From: Ceriagrion tenellum
Taxonomy: Eukaryota; Arthropoda; Insecta; Odonata; Coenagrionidae
Assembly: GCA_963169105.1 (NCBI GenBank)
Contig: OY720635.1
Span: 126,151,894-126,215,893 of the forward strand
Length of the DNA stretch: 64,000 bases
Direction: 5' to 3'
The translations under genes and the position numbers were made by a program. The notes under the pieces are model-generated. The model was given only the letters and a program-made list of their open reading frames with translations. It had not been told where the DNA came from and made no database searches. This document shows positions 12,062 through 23,582 of the stretch, in pieces (within the stretch, counting starts at the first letter, position 1; every line of letters starts with the position of its first letter).

Positions 12062-12262
12062 CGAGCGAGCCAACCGCGGAATTGTCTTAGGGCGTCACCC
12101 GCAATTTACACTGCGTAATAATTCTTCTTTGTGTGTGTTTCCTCTCTGTGTAGGACGACGACTTGTTAGTGTAACTGTTAGAATCACTAAGTGGAGGGAT
12201 CCCCGGTTTGAGTCTCTGGCCAGGTGGATTATTTTTCCTCTATGGAATCATCACATTTATTT
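12062..12262 (+). mobile_element. tRNA-like module with inverted arms (SINE-like)
   Basis: A pol III-like head lies at about 12166-12226, with B box CGGTTTGAGTCTC. It is followed by GGTGGATTATTTTTCC and TATGGAATC, matching the TGATTTTTTC...GGAATTTC tail of the tRNA-like elements at 35.9, 60.4 and 63.6 kb. On its left, 12068-12106 (CCGCGGAATTG...GTCACCCGCAAT) matches 60309-60342, which is the reversed tail of that family. The locus has the same reversed-tail / tRNA / tail order as the 60.4-kb copy. Confidence 0.45.
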
Positions 12263-12462
12263 GTCCCACCAAGTTTTCCTATTGCTAGTGCTATTTGGAG
12301 AGCATTTCAAGATACTGAAGTACTTCACCTGTCGTATGATACGTTACCCTATTGCTTCCTCGGCGCCTGTCGCTAAGAGCAGGCGAAGTTAGTGCCGTCA
12401 AGCTTAAGCGGACGTTACTTGCTGAGGGGACTAAGAATTTGACAACGAGGAAAGCATTGGCT

Positions 12463-12545
12463 CGGACTTGTATTCGAACCCCGATTCATTGAATTCATGC
12501 TGAGTACAGGAGCTGATTCGACAACCCTGGCGCTCTTTCCACTTC
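12463..12545 (-). mobile_element. tRNA-like SINE head
   Basis: Minus strand: A-box-like AGAGCGCCAGG at the 5' side and B box GGGGTTCGAATAC about 45 nt downstream, a normal tRNA promoter spacing. The cloverleaf is not convincing as a functional tRNA. Likely the head of a SINE running toward lower coordinates. Confidence 0.5.
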
Positions 12546-12570
12546 ATAGGCAGATTCTGACTCCTGGTTT

Positions 12571-12705
12571 CTCTCTCTTTTTTTTTCTCCGCTCTCAGCC
12601 TAATCCTATGGCCCATACCGCCCTACCCACCCATCTTTAATGATGCAAATGGCCTTAGCTGTCGGCCACTACTCATAACAGCCTACTGGAACTTAAGTTT
12701 GAACC
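12571..12705 (-). mobile_element. dispersed retroposon end
   Basis: The segment around 12630-12700 (CATCTTTAATGATGCAAAT ... GTCGGCC) is repeated with divergence at 51050-51115. On the minus strand it runs into a poly(A)-rich tract (12571-12587 as T/C on plus), as expected for a 3' end. The family was not recognised. Confidence 0.45.
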
Positions 12706-12819
12706 GAATGATTTTCGATTTACGTGCCTTCATACGTGGGATGGAAGAAGTACAACGGATATCAAGCGGAGAATTTCCCAAGCTTAGAAGGCGTTCATGG
12801 GAAAAATACAACCGCTGTG

Positions 12820-13295
12820 CACAGAGGAGATAGGACTACAAACCAGGAAACAGTATGTGAAACGGGTGGAGCGTGGTACTCTATGGATCGGAAGAATGGA
12901 CCAATGTGAAAGGTGACCAGAAATGACTAGAAGCCCTCGAAACCTGGTGCTGGAGGAGGATGCTGAAGATCAAATGGACGGACAAAATAAGAAATGAGGA
13001 AGTGTACAGAAGAGTATAAGAGGAGAGGACCATATGGAACATCAAACAGAAAAGAACAAGATAGATAGGATACATCCTGAGGGACAATGGGTTTGCGAAG
13101 AACGTAATTGAGGGTAAAATAGAGGGAAAAGTCCCCAGTGGAAGACCCAGGAATGAGTTTATTGACCAAATAAATATGAAAGTACATACGAAGAGATACT
13201 TGGAGGTAAGGGAACTAGTATTGGATAGGGGGGGGGGTGGAAGGCTGCAGTCAACAAATCTTAGGATTAAACAACCGATGAATGTGCATTCATAA
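12820..13295 (+). pseudogene. RTE-like LINE reverse transcriptase C-terminus, degraded
   Basis: From 12927 one frame reads LEALETWCWRRMLKIKWTDK, then RNEEVYRRV, GYILRDNGFAKNVIEGKIEG and KVPSGRPRNEF. This is the well-known C-terminal region of RTE/BovB-type reverse transcriptases. There are two in-frame stops and a G-run at 13229-13238 that spoils the frame. Upstream (from about 12820) QYVKRV and TLW fragments suggest the KRFVKT...ALYGSETW stretch in shifted frames. After the coding relic comes TTAGGATTAAACAACCGATG, which matches the 3' end of the copy at 41.8-42.1 kb. Dead, 5'-truncated copy. Confidence 0.85.
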
Positions 13296-14286
13296 ACTGT
13301 ACCTTAATTTGTGTCAAAATGATCTGGTGAGTTGATGACATTCACTCAAAAATACTATCACTTTAGGCCTAAGACCTACAGGTACAATTGCCATCTTAAA
13401 GCTTTCTCGTCCTGGAGATTCGGCTTGCATTTTCGTACTTGATAATTTTATACCTCTTTAAAACGATGCAAGTTACTTACGAAGGAAATTGCATCAATCT
13501 TCCTAATAGCCTTCGTTGACGACATACTTTGGCCCGCAACAGGAATGCTACTTGCAGGAGAAATAAAGTTGGGAGGCCGTAATCTGCGTAATTAATAACT
13601 GAAAGCGTTATTACCGACCGACATAAATGTGCGCTCACGTGCAACGCGTTTTTTTCCGGTTTGGCAGTCCACACCTAACTCTCGTCTTATCTCCATCCTC
13701 ATTTGCGATTGGCCAGTCCGCGTTTCGCCTTAGAAAATTAGAAATTGCTAGTGAAACTTGTGAGCGTATGATTTGTGGTTTAAGTAATAAATTCCTGTGA
13801 TGGGAGTTGTCTGCCCAATTGGTTAATAAATGTGATAACATCTAAATTATTTATACCCGGAAGCGGTCATTGTATTTGCTCATTTCACTCATTGAATTAC
13901 AAATTTTTTGTGTGTGATAACTCCGGTGTATTATGGTTGCTCATAAGGTCCTTTTCATGGTAATCGGGTAAGAATTACTGGTGTACAACGATTTTTATCG
14001 ATGTGCGATCGATGTTCATCGAACTGTAACATCATTAGCGATCTTTCCGCAGCTGAGTGATTCTCAATACGGACGTCGTCGACGCCAAATTTTATTAATG
14101 GTTAATGTTGCAGAATAAAGACAGAATCCTCCTCCCGCTAGTGTTGCATAAAGCTGTATAACTAGAAGTATGTGGGGCGTTTATCGTGAGCCAATGAGTG
14201 CCCATTTTAATAAATCTTTTTTAAGTAAGTCGAATATATTTTTGGACCATATTTCTATTGAGCAAATCGGCTAATGCTTTGGCATA
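13296..14286. other. no recognisable gene
   Basis: AT-rich DNA without domains or repeats that I can place. Confidence 0.5.
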
Positions 14287-14583
14287 GTCGTTCAATATCG
14301 ATTGTGTTCTTCCTTCGATGTAAGTCTTCGCAAAGTATATAAATCCATCGTTAATGTTCTTATTTTACTGTTGTCTCCATTAGCATGGTATTGGTTGTTC
14401 GACGTTTTTGCTGATTTGGTAGTGCTTTTTTATTCATTATGACAACTTGTGCCGCTTATTTTCAGGTTTCCTTGGGTGTGTTATGACAGTAAATGCTCAA
14501 ATAGCACATTACTGGCGGACATGTGGTGGAAGCGCTTGCGAAGACCTATATCGAAGGAAGAATGCAATCGATATCGACGACCT
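14287..14583. mobile_element. palindromic MITE family 3, single copy
   Basis: The ends are an inverted repeat of about 45 bp: GTCGTTCAATATCGATTGTG at left against CAATCGATATCGACGACC at right, with inner CTTCCTTCGAT/ATCGAAGGAAG and GTCTTCGC/GCGAAGAC. The interior (TGATTTGGTAGTGC, GACAACTTGTGCCGC, CAGTAAATGCTCAAATAG) is shared with the array at 51486-53115. No ORF. Confidence 0.85.
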
Positions 14584-14974
14584 TCATGTTTTAGTACACA
14601 CCATACTAGTAGTATTGGAAACGATACAAGAACTGTGATTTTTTCTTAGTTAAAGAATGTTATGATAGGAGTTTTCGGCGCGGAACTCTGAATTTTGTGT
14701 GATATTGAGACGAAAATATTTTGAAAATATGTTGTTGTCGAATGATGTTCCCGGCAGGAAACTTTTATGTTTGTTGGTAACTTATAATGGTAAGAAATGT
14801 ATTTTTTTGCGTTTGGGAGACAATCTGTACGTATGTCATTGAACTGTTACGAAACATATAATGTGAAACTTTTCCACGTTTTATAATAGCTTTGAATCGC
14901 TTAAAAACCCTATCGGTGTGATGCAATGTTCATTTTTATCAGTAAATATCCCAAATAAGAACACTTATGCAAAG
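14584..14974. other. no recognisable gene
   Basis: AT-rich spacer, nothing recognised. Confidence 0.5.
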
Positions 14975-15024
14975 TGCAGAAATTAAAAATTTGCAACTAT
15001 CCACAGAAATACATTTTTTCCTGC

Positions 15025-15058
15025 GACCTAGGTTTCGATGTTTTTTCATCATCATCTG
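15025..15058 (-). ncRNA. hammerhead-ribozyme-like core (candidate)
   Basis: Minus strand: CAGATGA (one change from CTGATGA), stem GATG with CATC around an A6 loop, GAAAC, CTAG, GTC. Stem II is perfect in 4 bp. Stem I next to the core is not well paired (one C-G pair), so function is doubtful. Confidence 0.35.
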
Positions 15059-15155
15059 GTGACGAATGAAGTTAAGTGAACACAATGTAAAGTCATTGAA
15101 AAAGAACTGACTATTTCAATGACTTATATTTTGTGCACTTAAATTCATTTCTCAC

Positions 15156-15189
15156 CTGATGATCATGTACAAACATCGAAACCTAGGTC
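15156..15189 (+). ncRNA. hammerhead-ribozyme-like core (candidate)
   Basis: CTGATGA 15156-15162, GAAAC 15178-15182, CTAG, GTC 15187-15189. It is the arm-mate of the minus-strand motif in the same foldback. Stem II is weaker than in the mate (CATG against CATC). Both arms share the GAAAC-CTAG-GTC block exactly. Confidence 0.35.
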
Positions 15190-15237
15190 GCAGTAAAATT
15201 TATTTCTGTGGATAATTGTAATTTTTTTATTTCTGCA

Positions 15238-15659
15238 TCATGCACAAATTCCACTCAATATCGCAGGAATCTTCGTATTTTATACATTTGCAAAGTTTCT
15301 TTCTAATCTGTAGGTAGACAAAAATCGCTCATACCACCTTAAGACTCTTATCCTAGGACGAGTAATGAATAAAGGGCCGAGGCAGAGTGTTAAACCGACT
15401 GCTATTGGAATGATAGGCCCTTGCGTAACTAGCCTGGCTTCTGCGGCTTCAGTAGACTCGCCTTTCTTTAATATTTATTGTAATTTTCCTTGCATCTCCC
15501 AGATTTTGGGCGTAGTACTTCCAGTTCATTGGCCGCACCCCTGATCCAAGATCGCTTATCGTCCACGTCGTTCATGAACTGTTGACAGCCCTTCCAGAAG
15601 AGTTTCGACTTGGTTTTTTTTTGCGGCCACCGTAAGTACGCGTGTATCACATTCATTGT
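15238..15659. other. no recognisable gene
   Basis: Non-coding, nothing recognised. Confidence 0.5.
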
Positions 15660-16150
15660 CGAAAAACCGCCACCGTTCTCCTGCCCCGTGTCGGAACGCT
15701 TAGCGATCGTCGATTATTTTTTTCGCGGACCTTTTCCGTCCATCTTCTCTTTGAAGTTTTGTTTTTTGTGTTTTCATTTTTTTTCTTTCATTTCCTCCTC
15801 CTTCGACGTCGATCCTTGCCGCACAATGGTAAGCTGAAATTCTTTTTTTTATTTCGCTACACGTCCCTCTCCTCACTTCCCCTCTATTCCCCATACTCTC
15901 CTGTTTTTCCATTTTATATTTTTTTATCGCCCCATGAGCTCTTCTTCTTCCGGCCACCTTTAATGGGCCGCCCCCCTCTCCCCTCCGTTCGTCCTCCGTC
16001 CTCGATTCGCGGAGCTTCCCCTCTTGCAGCGCTGGCTCCGCTCAGCGTGTCCATTGGTCTCAATCGCCGCCGTGTCCCCAATCAGTGAGCGTGCACATCG
16101 TTTTGCGGCTTCCAGCGCCACTCCACCCCTCTTGTACGTGCGCGGGTTTT
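15660..16150 (+). promoter_or_regulatory. CpG-rich segment with possible TOP-like first exon
   Basis: GC- and CpG-richer than its surroundings. At 15731 a pyrimidine run (CTTTTCCGTCC) could be a TOP-type start. It is followed by pyrimidine-rich DNA and ACAATG at 15824-15828, directly followed by GTAAGC (15829 on), a good splice-donor match. A first exon ending right at the start codon is common in ribosomal-protein genes. I cannot find a matching second exon downstream, so this is a hint and not a gene call. Overlapping ORFs (75, 148 and 63 codons) show no domain. Confidence 0.2.
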
Positions 16151-17062
16151 CATTTATGATTTTTTTGGTTTTCTACGAATTTTTTTCTCTATCAATCCTT
16201 TTCGGAGGGAGATAATTATCCCGAAGGTTTTTGAACGATCATTCTCGGGTAAGATTTCGTGGATGTCTTGGAAAATTGCTTCTGTAGAATAGAATAGAAC
16301 AGAATTAACCTTTTTTTTATTCTGGGACAGGTCCCTTAGAGCAAAAATACGATACAATGAAATAGCAGCGAGGTAATTAACAAATGATTTAGTTCAAATC
16401 CGAAAATTAATGAGCTTAATAACATAGAAAGAGAAAGATTGAAGCAACTTCTCTCATTGAAAAATAATAACTGCACATGTGATACAAATGAATTCAGGCA
16501 TAGGTATAGATACGATACTAGATGATCAAAAAAGTGAATAGACCATGAGAAAAAAAAACAATTTATGTCTTGATAGAAAGAGAAAAAACGGTAATGAGAA
16601 ATTAACACAGGACAGGCTAAGCTACATAGGATAGCTGGTCAAAAAGCTTCCTGAAGGTGTTTCTGAGATCTCAACAATAGCTGTTGATTCCTCCTACATG
16701 GATGTGAGAATATCGGGTGTGCCATCTTTGGGTTATTTTCTAGAAAAAGAAACTGGATTGGATGCGAGTTTTACATTCGAGGAGTTTGATTCGATTAATT
16801 TTTTTACTTCGGATTCACTTGTCTTGGGTCTCTCTCCCCTTCAGGAGAAGCCACCACGGCATTTCCCAACTTCCTGGACCTAAATAAATCAAAGGGCCGA
16901 TGTACAATATGAACAATATTTACGGTAGCGCAGTGATATGGCGTGAAGTCTTTGCTTTTAACTTTGCCATTTACTGTTTCCGCGTGAGTGGCGCTTGCCA
17001 ACATGAATATATGTCGTAGTTCCATGTTGGTAAAAATGAAATAACTCGATAGTAATTTCCAC
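16151..17062. other. no recognisable gene
   Basis: AT-rich; short ORFs only, nothing recognised. Confidence 0.5.
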
Positions 17063-17205
17063 ACTGTTTTAATGAAAACCGACCATGGTTTTATGTCATT
17101 ATTATCCTTTATTTCGACCGACTTTATGTCATTATTAGCCTTAAATATCCAACCTTGGTAGTGACATAATGGGTCGAAATTATGGTCGGTTTTCATTAAA
17201 ACAGT
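17063..17205. mobile_element. foldback element, 24-bp perfect arms
   Basis: Arms 17063-17086 (ACTGTTTTAATGAAAACC...) and 17182-17205 are perfect reverse complements over 24 bp. The loop contains two direct copies of TTATGTCATTATTA, and weaker pairing (TTTCGACC with GGTCGAAA) continues inward. Probably a small non-autonomous element. Confidence 0.8.
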
Positions 17206-17282
17206 CAACGGCTTTCGGTCGTATCACCGTGAGAAGTCTACTCAGGTGAAAAATAAACAGATAATTCTTTTTACACCATCTT

Positions 17283-17566
17283 TTTTTTGTAATTTATTTT
17301 TTCTCTGGAGAAATCGGCCGAAAATTAATTATGTATTACATTCCTCTTTCGCTGGTGTTTCGCTTATTTATTTGTGCCTCTTCAGTAGTCTGAGTTTGTT
17401 CCTTCTGAATTTATAATGTATTATAAAACATTATTTAGTTAAAAATTCAGAAGGAACTCTCTCAGAGGCCCGAAGAGTTGCAAATAAATATGCGAAACTT
17501 CGGCGAAAGAGAAAACAAATAAACAATTAATTGTCAACCCATTACTCCAGAGAAAAAAATTGTTAT
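17283..17566. mobile_element. foldback MITE
   Basis: Nearly the whole 284 bp is one imperfect hairpin. The outer ends pair TTTTTTCTCTGGAG with CTCCAGAGAAAAAA, the middle pairs TCTTTCGC...TTTCGC with GCGAAACTTCGGCGAAAGA, and the inner part pairs GTTCCTTCTGAATTT with AAATTCAGAAGGAAC. The loop is about 30 nt and AT-rich. Confidence 0.85.
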
Positions 17567-20500
17567 GATCAAGGACTCTGTCAATTTTAGATTTAAGATT
17601 TTTTTGTTCTACCCGAACGCAATGTACAAGGTGTAAATGGTGTACGCTTAGTTAGAAGACCACGAATCGAAAGATAGCTGTCATTCTGAGTTGTCTAATG
17701 TGAGGGGGCGGGCCGGTAAGACACCAATATCGGTCGTAGGGTTTGCGAAGTCGCTATAATTACGAGTAGAATATTAACTAGAAGGTCGACCTTCGGTGCC
17801 CTCGGTTAATGGCACGAATTGCGCATTTATATTCGTCTGAGGTGGATAGCTAGAGAGTGAATATGAAGGTGATGCCTTCGAGTGCAGGTCTGATTTAAAA
17901 ATCGTATTTTTGTTTAATTTGAATTACGCACGTCTTTAGACAGTCATATGATTTCTTAAAGTGCGTGTACATGCTTATTAATCGTAGGAAATTCCCAGCT
18001 TGGACCGTTAATTAGATGATTTTACATCTTTCATGAACTGCTGGCATGCAGTTCCGTAAGATTCTCAGATCGCTCAGGGAATCAGCGTCGCGAGTGGCGA
18101 CTTGGTGAAACTAATAAAATGCGCGGGCCCTGGCAGCACTTTCATTGGCCGAGTCGGTAATCCTCTCTGTAGAATCCTTGGTTATGATAGAAATAAGCCC
18201 GGATGAATATTCTCGTATGTTTTTTTTTGCCGTCCGGATGTGGCTTGGCTCGCCCCTTTTTAATCATCCGGCTTTCCTCGCCTTCACTTCTCGCCCGCGA
18301 AAGGCAAAGAGGTCGCTCCCTCTGCCCCCCGAACTCATTCCCTCGGCCAGCACGTCAGGCTTTTGTTTCATTTATTCATTCATTCCCTCACGCGCTCGCT
18401 TCTTGTTCCGCTCAAAAATGGCGCTCTCCTCCGAGCCGATCTCCCCGCTCTCTCGCTGGCTCGTGTGTGTTTGTAGAACGGGGACCGTTTCACTATCTAA
18501 TTGCGCACCACGCCCCGCTTATAACTTTCACCTCCCGGCCTCGCGTTGAAGCGATGGGGGTTGATGTTTAAAAATGTATGGATCAAGTCGAGGAATTCCA
18601 GAGTCGATCTCTCGTGCGGACCGACCGGGTGAAGTGCATTTGTTTCCTCCGCCACTGACAACGGCCGGGCGCGCTTCGTTCAAGGAAATAATTTTCTCAC
18701 GATAATCAGTGCTCATACATTAGTAGCCAGTATGTTCGACCAACGTATAAAATATGGCTCTGTACAAGAGTGCACGCTACGCCTCTCCCTATCGTACGGA
18801 ATGGAGGTGAAACTTGGTCATGCGTGGACAAGCAGAGTTGTCAGATGAACGCGGTGGGTATTGACTACTTGAGAAGCACTTGCTGTGTAGATAATGTCAG
18901 AGATAGGCCGAAGTATGAGCGGCTTGCAAAAGCATTGAATATTTTATACCAGATATTGGAAAAATGTGTGTCGTTGATCGGTAATAATATTTGTTTGATT
19001 ATGGAAAAGTGTTTTATAATTAAGTAGAAATATGTTAATATAAGAATGGATTTCGTCTAACTTGCAAAGGGATGAGGTTATGTCCTCTTTGCTAATTTCG
19101 TGTTCCCGGCTTTGCGTTGATGCGGGTGGATTTTTTTCTATTCAAAGGAATGGTATGCGTACGTACTAGGTTTTTTCTGGAATACCGCTGCAATTGACCA
19201 GAGACAAAATATTTTCAAAGATATACCGTAGAGGAAGAAGATATGAAGTCGTGGTATCAGGCGAGTGACTAGCTGGAAGTATCATTTTGGGATGGTTGGA
19301 ATCCTGAAAATTAATAAAATAAATTTTTGCCAAGTTGGTACGAGAACTTACTTGTTTAATGCTCTTTAATGAATGAAATAATGAATGAATTATAATGTAA
19401 GGTACCCGAAAGGCAATGGTATGAAGCGTGAATGACATCGGATTTGAATGATTGCAAAAGATAGCCCCCAACGGACCTAGACAGATAATATTTCTTGTAA
19501 ATATCATACGCTTTTTAATGCCAGTCATTCAATATCCACGGAAATCGTCTTAAGAGGAATGATACATTCGATATGTTGGCCATCTTCTGGTCGTGTAAGC
19601 TTTAAAAGCGAAATGCCTCGTCACGATTTGACTTAACATTTTTTGGTTTTATCATCTCGCTTTGGATGTTCCCGCTTTCCTGGAAGAGTAGCGAAAGTGC
19701 ATTAAGTATCTCTACTTCGTGTATTATAATCCAATATGCGGGTCAGTTTTTCCCTTTCCCTTTATGATAAACGTATTTTGGGGTATAGATAAGAAATGGA
19801 CCCTTAGTACTAGTCTTATTACTGTAAAACTCCAGGAAGGGCATGTTTCGTGAAGGTCATTGATAATCAAGGATCATCTTTCGATATTTTTCTCCGGGTA
19901 TACGCAATTGATACAATGCAACTATTTCCGTTCGCACATCACGCCGTTTTATTTTATTAAATGTAATAATGAATTGTGTGGGAAACACACCTAAGAGTCC
20001 TTGTTTATCAAGTTGAATTTCTACTATATCTCGCCGGGAAATGTAATTCTTTATCGTATTATAATTATCTCGAACCTTTCTTTTTATTGGTACCGGCTTT
20101 GCGTCTACGTTTAGAAATGAGAAACCGTGTCCGCGGAAAATTTCTAATCCTCGACAGCTTCTTTGCTATCGAAAAAAATGGAGAGAATCCTTTTTGAACT
20201 TTCTGTAAGTCACACTAAGCTCTCTGTCACAAGCTTACTTTTGGTATAAGAGCACTTGCGTTGAAAATCGAATGATATATATGTATCTGTTAAGATACAG
20301 ATAATTCCTTTGTTGGCAACTTGCAGTACCATGACATTTGAACTCGAAGTAGTTATCTTATGTACTCAAATTCTGTGGAAAACTCAGTATGGTTTTTTGG
20401 CCTAGAACACCGGCTGAATTGTATTATTTCTATCTTCATTATTTTCCACAAAGTCTTGCACCGATTTAAACTACGTGTAAATTTATTCGCTGCAATATTT

Positions 20501-21748
20501 ATCTGAATTGCTTTTCTTAATTTCTTCACACGAGATGCGTTTCAGTTTTTTTTTAATTTGAGTAAATTAGTCTTTTCATTCTTCTTGAAGTATCTGTTCT
20601 CCTATATTTTCTTCAGTGCTCTGGAAGAGATAAAACGAAGCTAATGAATGCCGCCGGAATTGTTCGCGGGTGTTCATGAGCCGTGAAAGGAAGTCTGGAG
20701 AGCGATCGATTCCTCCTCCAGCGATGTAGGTGCCCACCGCAGCCTGAACTGGTCTACACCTACTTCCGCGACTCTTAACGGAATCTAGGAAACAATGGAA
20801 TGCCGGGGCGTTATTTCTCCGCCACGGACTCCTCTGCTTCAGTAACCTACATGCGATGATGTTTTGGGGACCCTTTTGACCGATGCCTTTTTCGGGCCGT
20901 CAAAGCAATTTGTCCGAAAATTGAGCTCTGCAGAGAATTTTGATGGACGGTAACGCATTTCCTCCTCGGGATTGGAAATGGCCAGCCGGAGTAGTCGCTC
21001 ACAAATCACGCGGGAACTTTGACGAACGATTTTTTACTCCCCGCCTCTTCCTAGCTCAGCGAATATCTGTGAGATTTAGGCTCTACTTAGCTTTCATTTT
21101 GTGAAATTGGTGTAAATGAGAGAAGCCTAGTGGTCGGAGAGGACTGTGACGGGCGAAATCCAATGCAGTTTTTAATCAATGAACGAAGAATGAGCGAACT
21201 GAATTTGACATTAAACTGCTAAGTGCTGCTATATATACTGTTACTAAACAGCAAAATGACAAATGAAGGGTAGTTTACCGTGTAACAGATATGTGGAAGA
21301 GGGATACTATTTCACTCTGGTTGAGCCACATCTCGCGTTCGTCTTGAGAATATGAGAGACTACATAGAAATATTAAAGGTAGTGAGAGAAACATTTTTCC
21401 CTAGTCATGAAAAATTGACCATATTCAAATATTATTGTTAAATGTACGCATTTTAAATAATCATTAGATAAGTATTGTATCATTAATGACGCACCTTGCT
21501 TTAATTAGCTGAAATTCTCAGTAATTAACTGAGCATACATGTACAGTGAGGCGTTTACTATGCAGCCAATACCGGATTCATGAGGTAGTGGCCGCTTAAG
21601 GAGTTGACCGCTGAAAGGAGGGATATTGTTTATAAGTATGAAATCTTCATTCCGTTCCCGAAAAAATCGGCCGCTGAGATAGGTGACCGCCGAAGGAAGG
21701 TGGCCACGAGGCTAATTTCGCTGTGCAAGATTTCAATTGGAATAGCTA
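17567..21748. other. no recognisable gene
   Basis: About 4 kb with no domain-bearing ORF. A CpG-rich patch lies at 18.1-18.6 kb, where two overlapping ORFs of 122 and 134 codons in different frames look like GC-driven chance. At 21.54-21.72 kb there are GGCCGCTTAAGG/TGACCGC-type motifs resembling decayed pogo-like ends. Confidence 0.45.
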
Positions 21749-22148
21749 TTTTCACGCCACACGCTGAAAAACCCATTCACAACGGAAGATTTTTTTCGCG
21801 ATTTTGTAAAAATAATCGCTTTGTGTAACTGATTGACTTTTAAAAATAGTTGATAATTGGCGCGAAATGCCCTTAGTTAAATTTCTAACGAGATATTCGA
21901 AATTCATCTTTTTTTTAAATTAAGTCTCTCCGGAGTTCACACCCGTACCATTACCCATGGAAAACGGCCGGTATTTTGTTTCGCAAATATCTCGAAAAAT
22001 ATGAGTAATATATTTCGAGATATTTTCGGTATAATGATTGAAGACTTATATTTTGCTACCATTGGAAAGACGGGATATTTTACTTTAAAATGAGGCCCAA
22101 ACTAATCGAATTTGAAGAGATGTGATATCTCGCTTAAACTATCTTAAT
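21749..22148 (+). mobile_element. MITE family 2, copy C (5' incomplete)
   Basis: Aligns with the 3' two-thirds of copies at 3685 and 41003: CATTCACAACGGAAG near the start, ACGAGATAT, AAGTCTCTCCGGAGTTCACAC, and a terminal GCTTAAACTATCTTAA. More diverged than the other copies. Confidence 0.6.
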
Positions 22149-23135
22149 TCGCGAGATAAGCAAAATACGAAAGAAAGCCGCACGCTTCGTTAAAGACTGC
22201 TGCGAGCGAATGGATAGTGAAAACTCAGCTGGTGCAAGGACTATGATGGGAGCCGCTAGAGGCTCAAAGCCCTCTCTCTCACTCATAATAAAAGATACTT
22301 GGTTTTATTCCACACTATTTAATACAACTCGACCATGGTTTCGACACCGCTCGTCATCCTCGGGTAAATCTTTTGGGTCGCGTTCCCCTTATATATGTAT
22401 AACAAACACACACACAAAGTATGGAGGGGAAGGAAGGTGGAGGGAGAGGGGGGTGGGAGCGAATTGTTAAGGCGACGCATCACACCCGCTCGACAGGTCG
22501 GATTTGTGATGATTTCCGACCCCAGATTTTTTGTTTAAGTCTTACGTCATCAACTTGAAATTTTGTAGTATAAATAATAGACCTTTGCCAAGGGAGGCTC
22601 GTATCTGATATATGAAAATTTTATCCCGCAGCATAATTAAACCATCAGGAAAACGGCAAGATGTAGGGTATATTTTTATTAAAACTATTATTATTATTGA
22701 CATATCTAAAACTAATGGAGATATACCAATCCCTCCTCTATCGGAATGCTAAGTAACAGCCGTCACGGTTGTAAGATAGAATGTGTAATTGGTATATTTC
22801 GACAAGCTACCTGAATGGTTTTCGGCCATGATGTGCTCGGACAGTGATGCAATTAGTTATGTCTTCTTTCAAAGATCTTATATAAGCACTGCCTGTACTT
22901 ACGCGCCGGAGACTTGGCTAAAACTTATCGATGACTGTTGCCTTGTGCGAGAGTTATCCTGGAGTAAGAGACGCGTGACACCAAAACGCCTCGATCGGGT
23001 GAGAGTGACGCCATCTTGTGGATTTTCGACAGAACTTTTCCTTACCGAAGGGAATGATGCGTCCTCTTAACAGTCGCAACATATTTAGAGGAGGGGGGTT
23101 TGCATTTGGAGTTTAAAGGGGCAAGGTCAGGGGGC
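22149..23135. other. no gene; possible half foldback at 22280-22365
   Basis: At 22335-22365 the minus strand reads ATGACGA, GAAAC, CATG, GTC, a weak hammerhead-like order. The adjacent TTTTATTCCACACTATTT resembles the arm of the 45.6-kb foldback. No opposing arm is seen. The remainder is unremarkable. Confidence 0.3.
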
Positions 23136-23582
23136 TTATCTGTGAAATCGTCGGGATGGTAGGTGGATTCGGAGGAGGGGTGAGGGAGAGAGGAACATTT
23201 GGTCATTACATAAGGTATCAGGGCTATTTATGATTTCAAAATGTTCCATAAAATCAAGCTTCCGCCCTTTGTTAATACAATATAAAATTCTTGGGTCGAA
23301 ATTACTTAAGTGTTTTTCTTCGCTTAAGTGTTTCATCATTCCAGTGGTTTCGTCACTATTAATAAAATCTCTTCTATGCTCCTTCATTCTGGTTTGAAAA
23401 TTTCTTGCAGTCTGTCCGATGTATTTACAGGCACAGTCCTCACACTTCAATTCATACACTCCACTTCTCTCTGAGATATCGTACTTGTCATTTGAATTGA
23501 AACTTAATTTGCCTAAAGTCACAGGGTTATTAAAGCAATTAGTGCGGAATAATACCAAATATCTTTTATTATGAGTGACCAT
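23136..23582 (-). pseudogene. Penelope-like element GIY-YIG endonuclease fragment
   Basis: A 148-codon ORF whose middle reads SGVYELKCEDCACKYIGQTA followed by RNFQTRMKEHRRDF, MMKHLSEEKH and LDFMEHFEI. GVY...YIGQT with the downstream R..EH motif is the GIY-YIG nuclease of Penelope-like retroelements, which in these elements follows the reverse transcriptase and nicks the target. The Cys residues before YIG are also typical. The ending NDQMF...SPSPL looks like the natural C-terminus region. No reverse transcriptase is recognisable upstream (higher coordinates), so this is a 5'-truncated copy; the annotated Met is not a true start. Confidence 0.85.

Larger units (their letters stand above)
14975..15237. 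mobile_element. foldback MITE with paired hammerhead-like motifs
   Basis: A 263-bp element with ~85-bp imperfect inverted arms. It begins TGCAGAAAT and ends ATTTCTGCA, and the arms share TCCACAGAAAT, TGCGACCTAGGTTTCGATG and the reverse complements. Both arms carry CTGATGA-like/GAAAC/GTC motifs facing inward-out: plus strand 15156-15189 and minus strand 15058-15025. Confidence 0.88.

Noticed and set aside
18145..18571. Two overlapping ORFs of 122-134 codons
   Set aside because: Different frames over the same CpG-rich segment and no recognisable motif; typical of GC-driven open frames.
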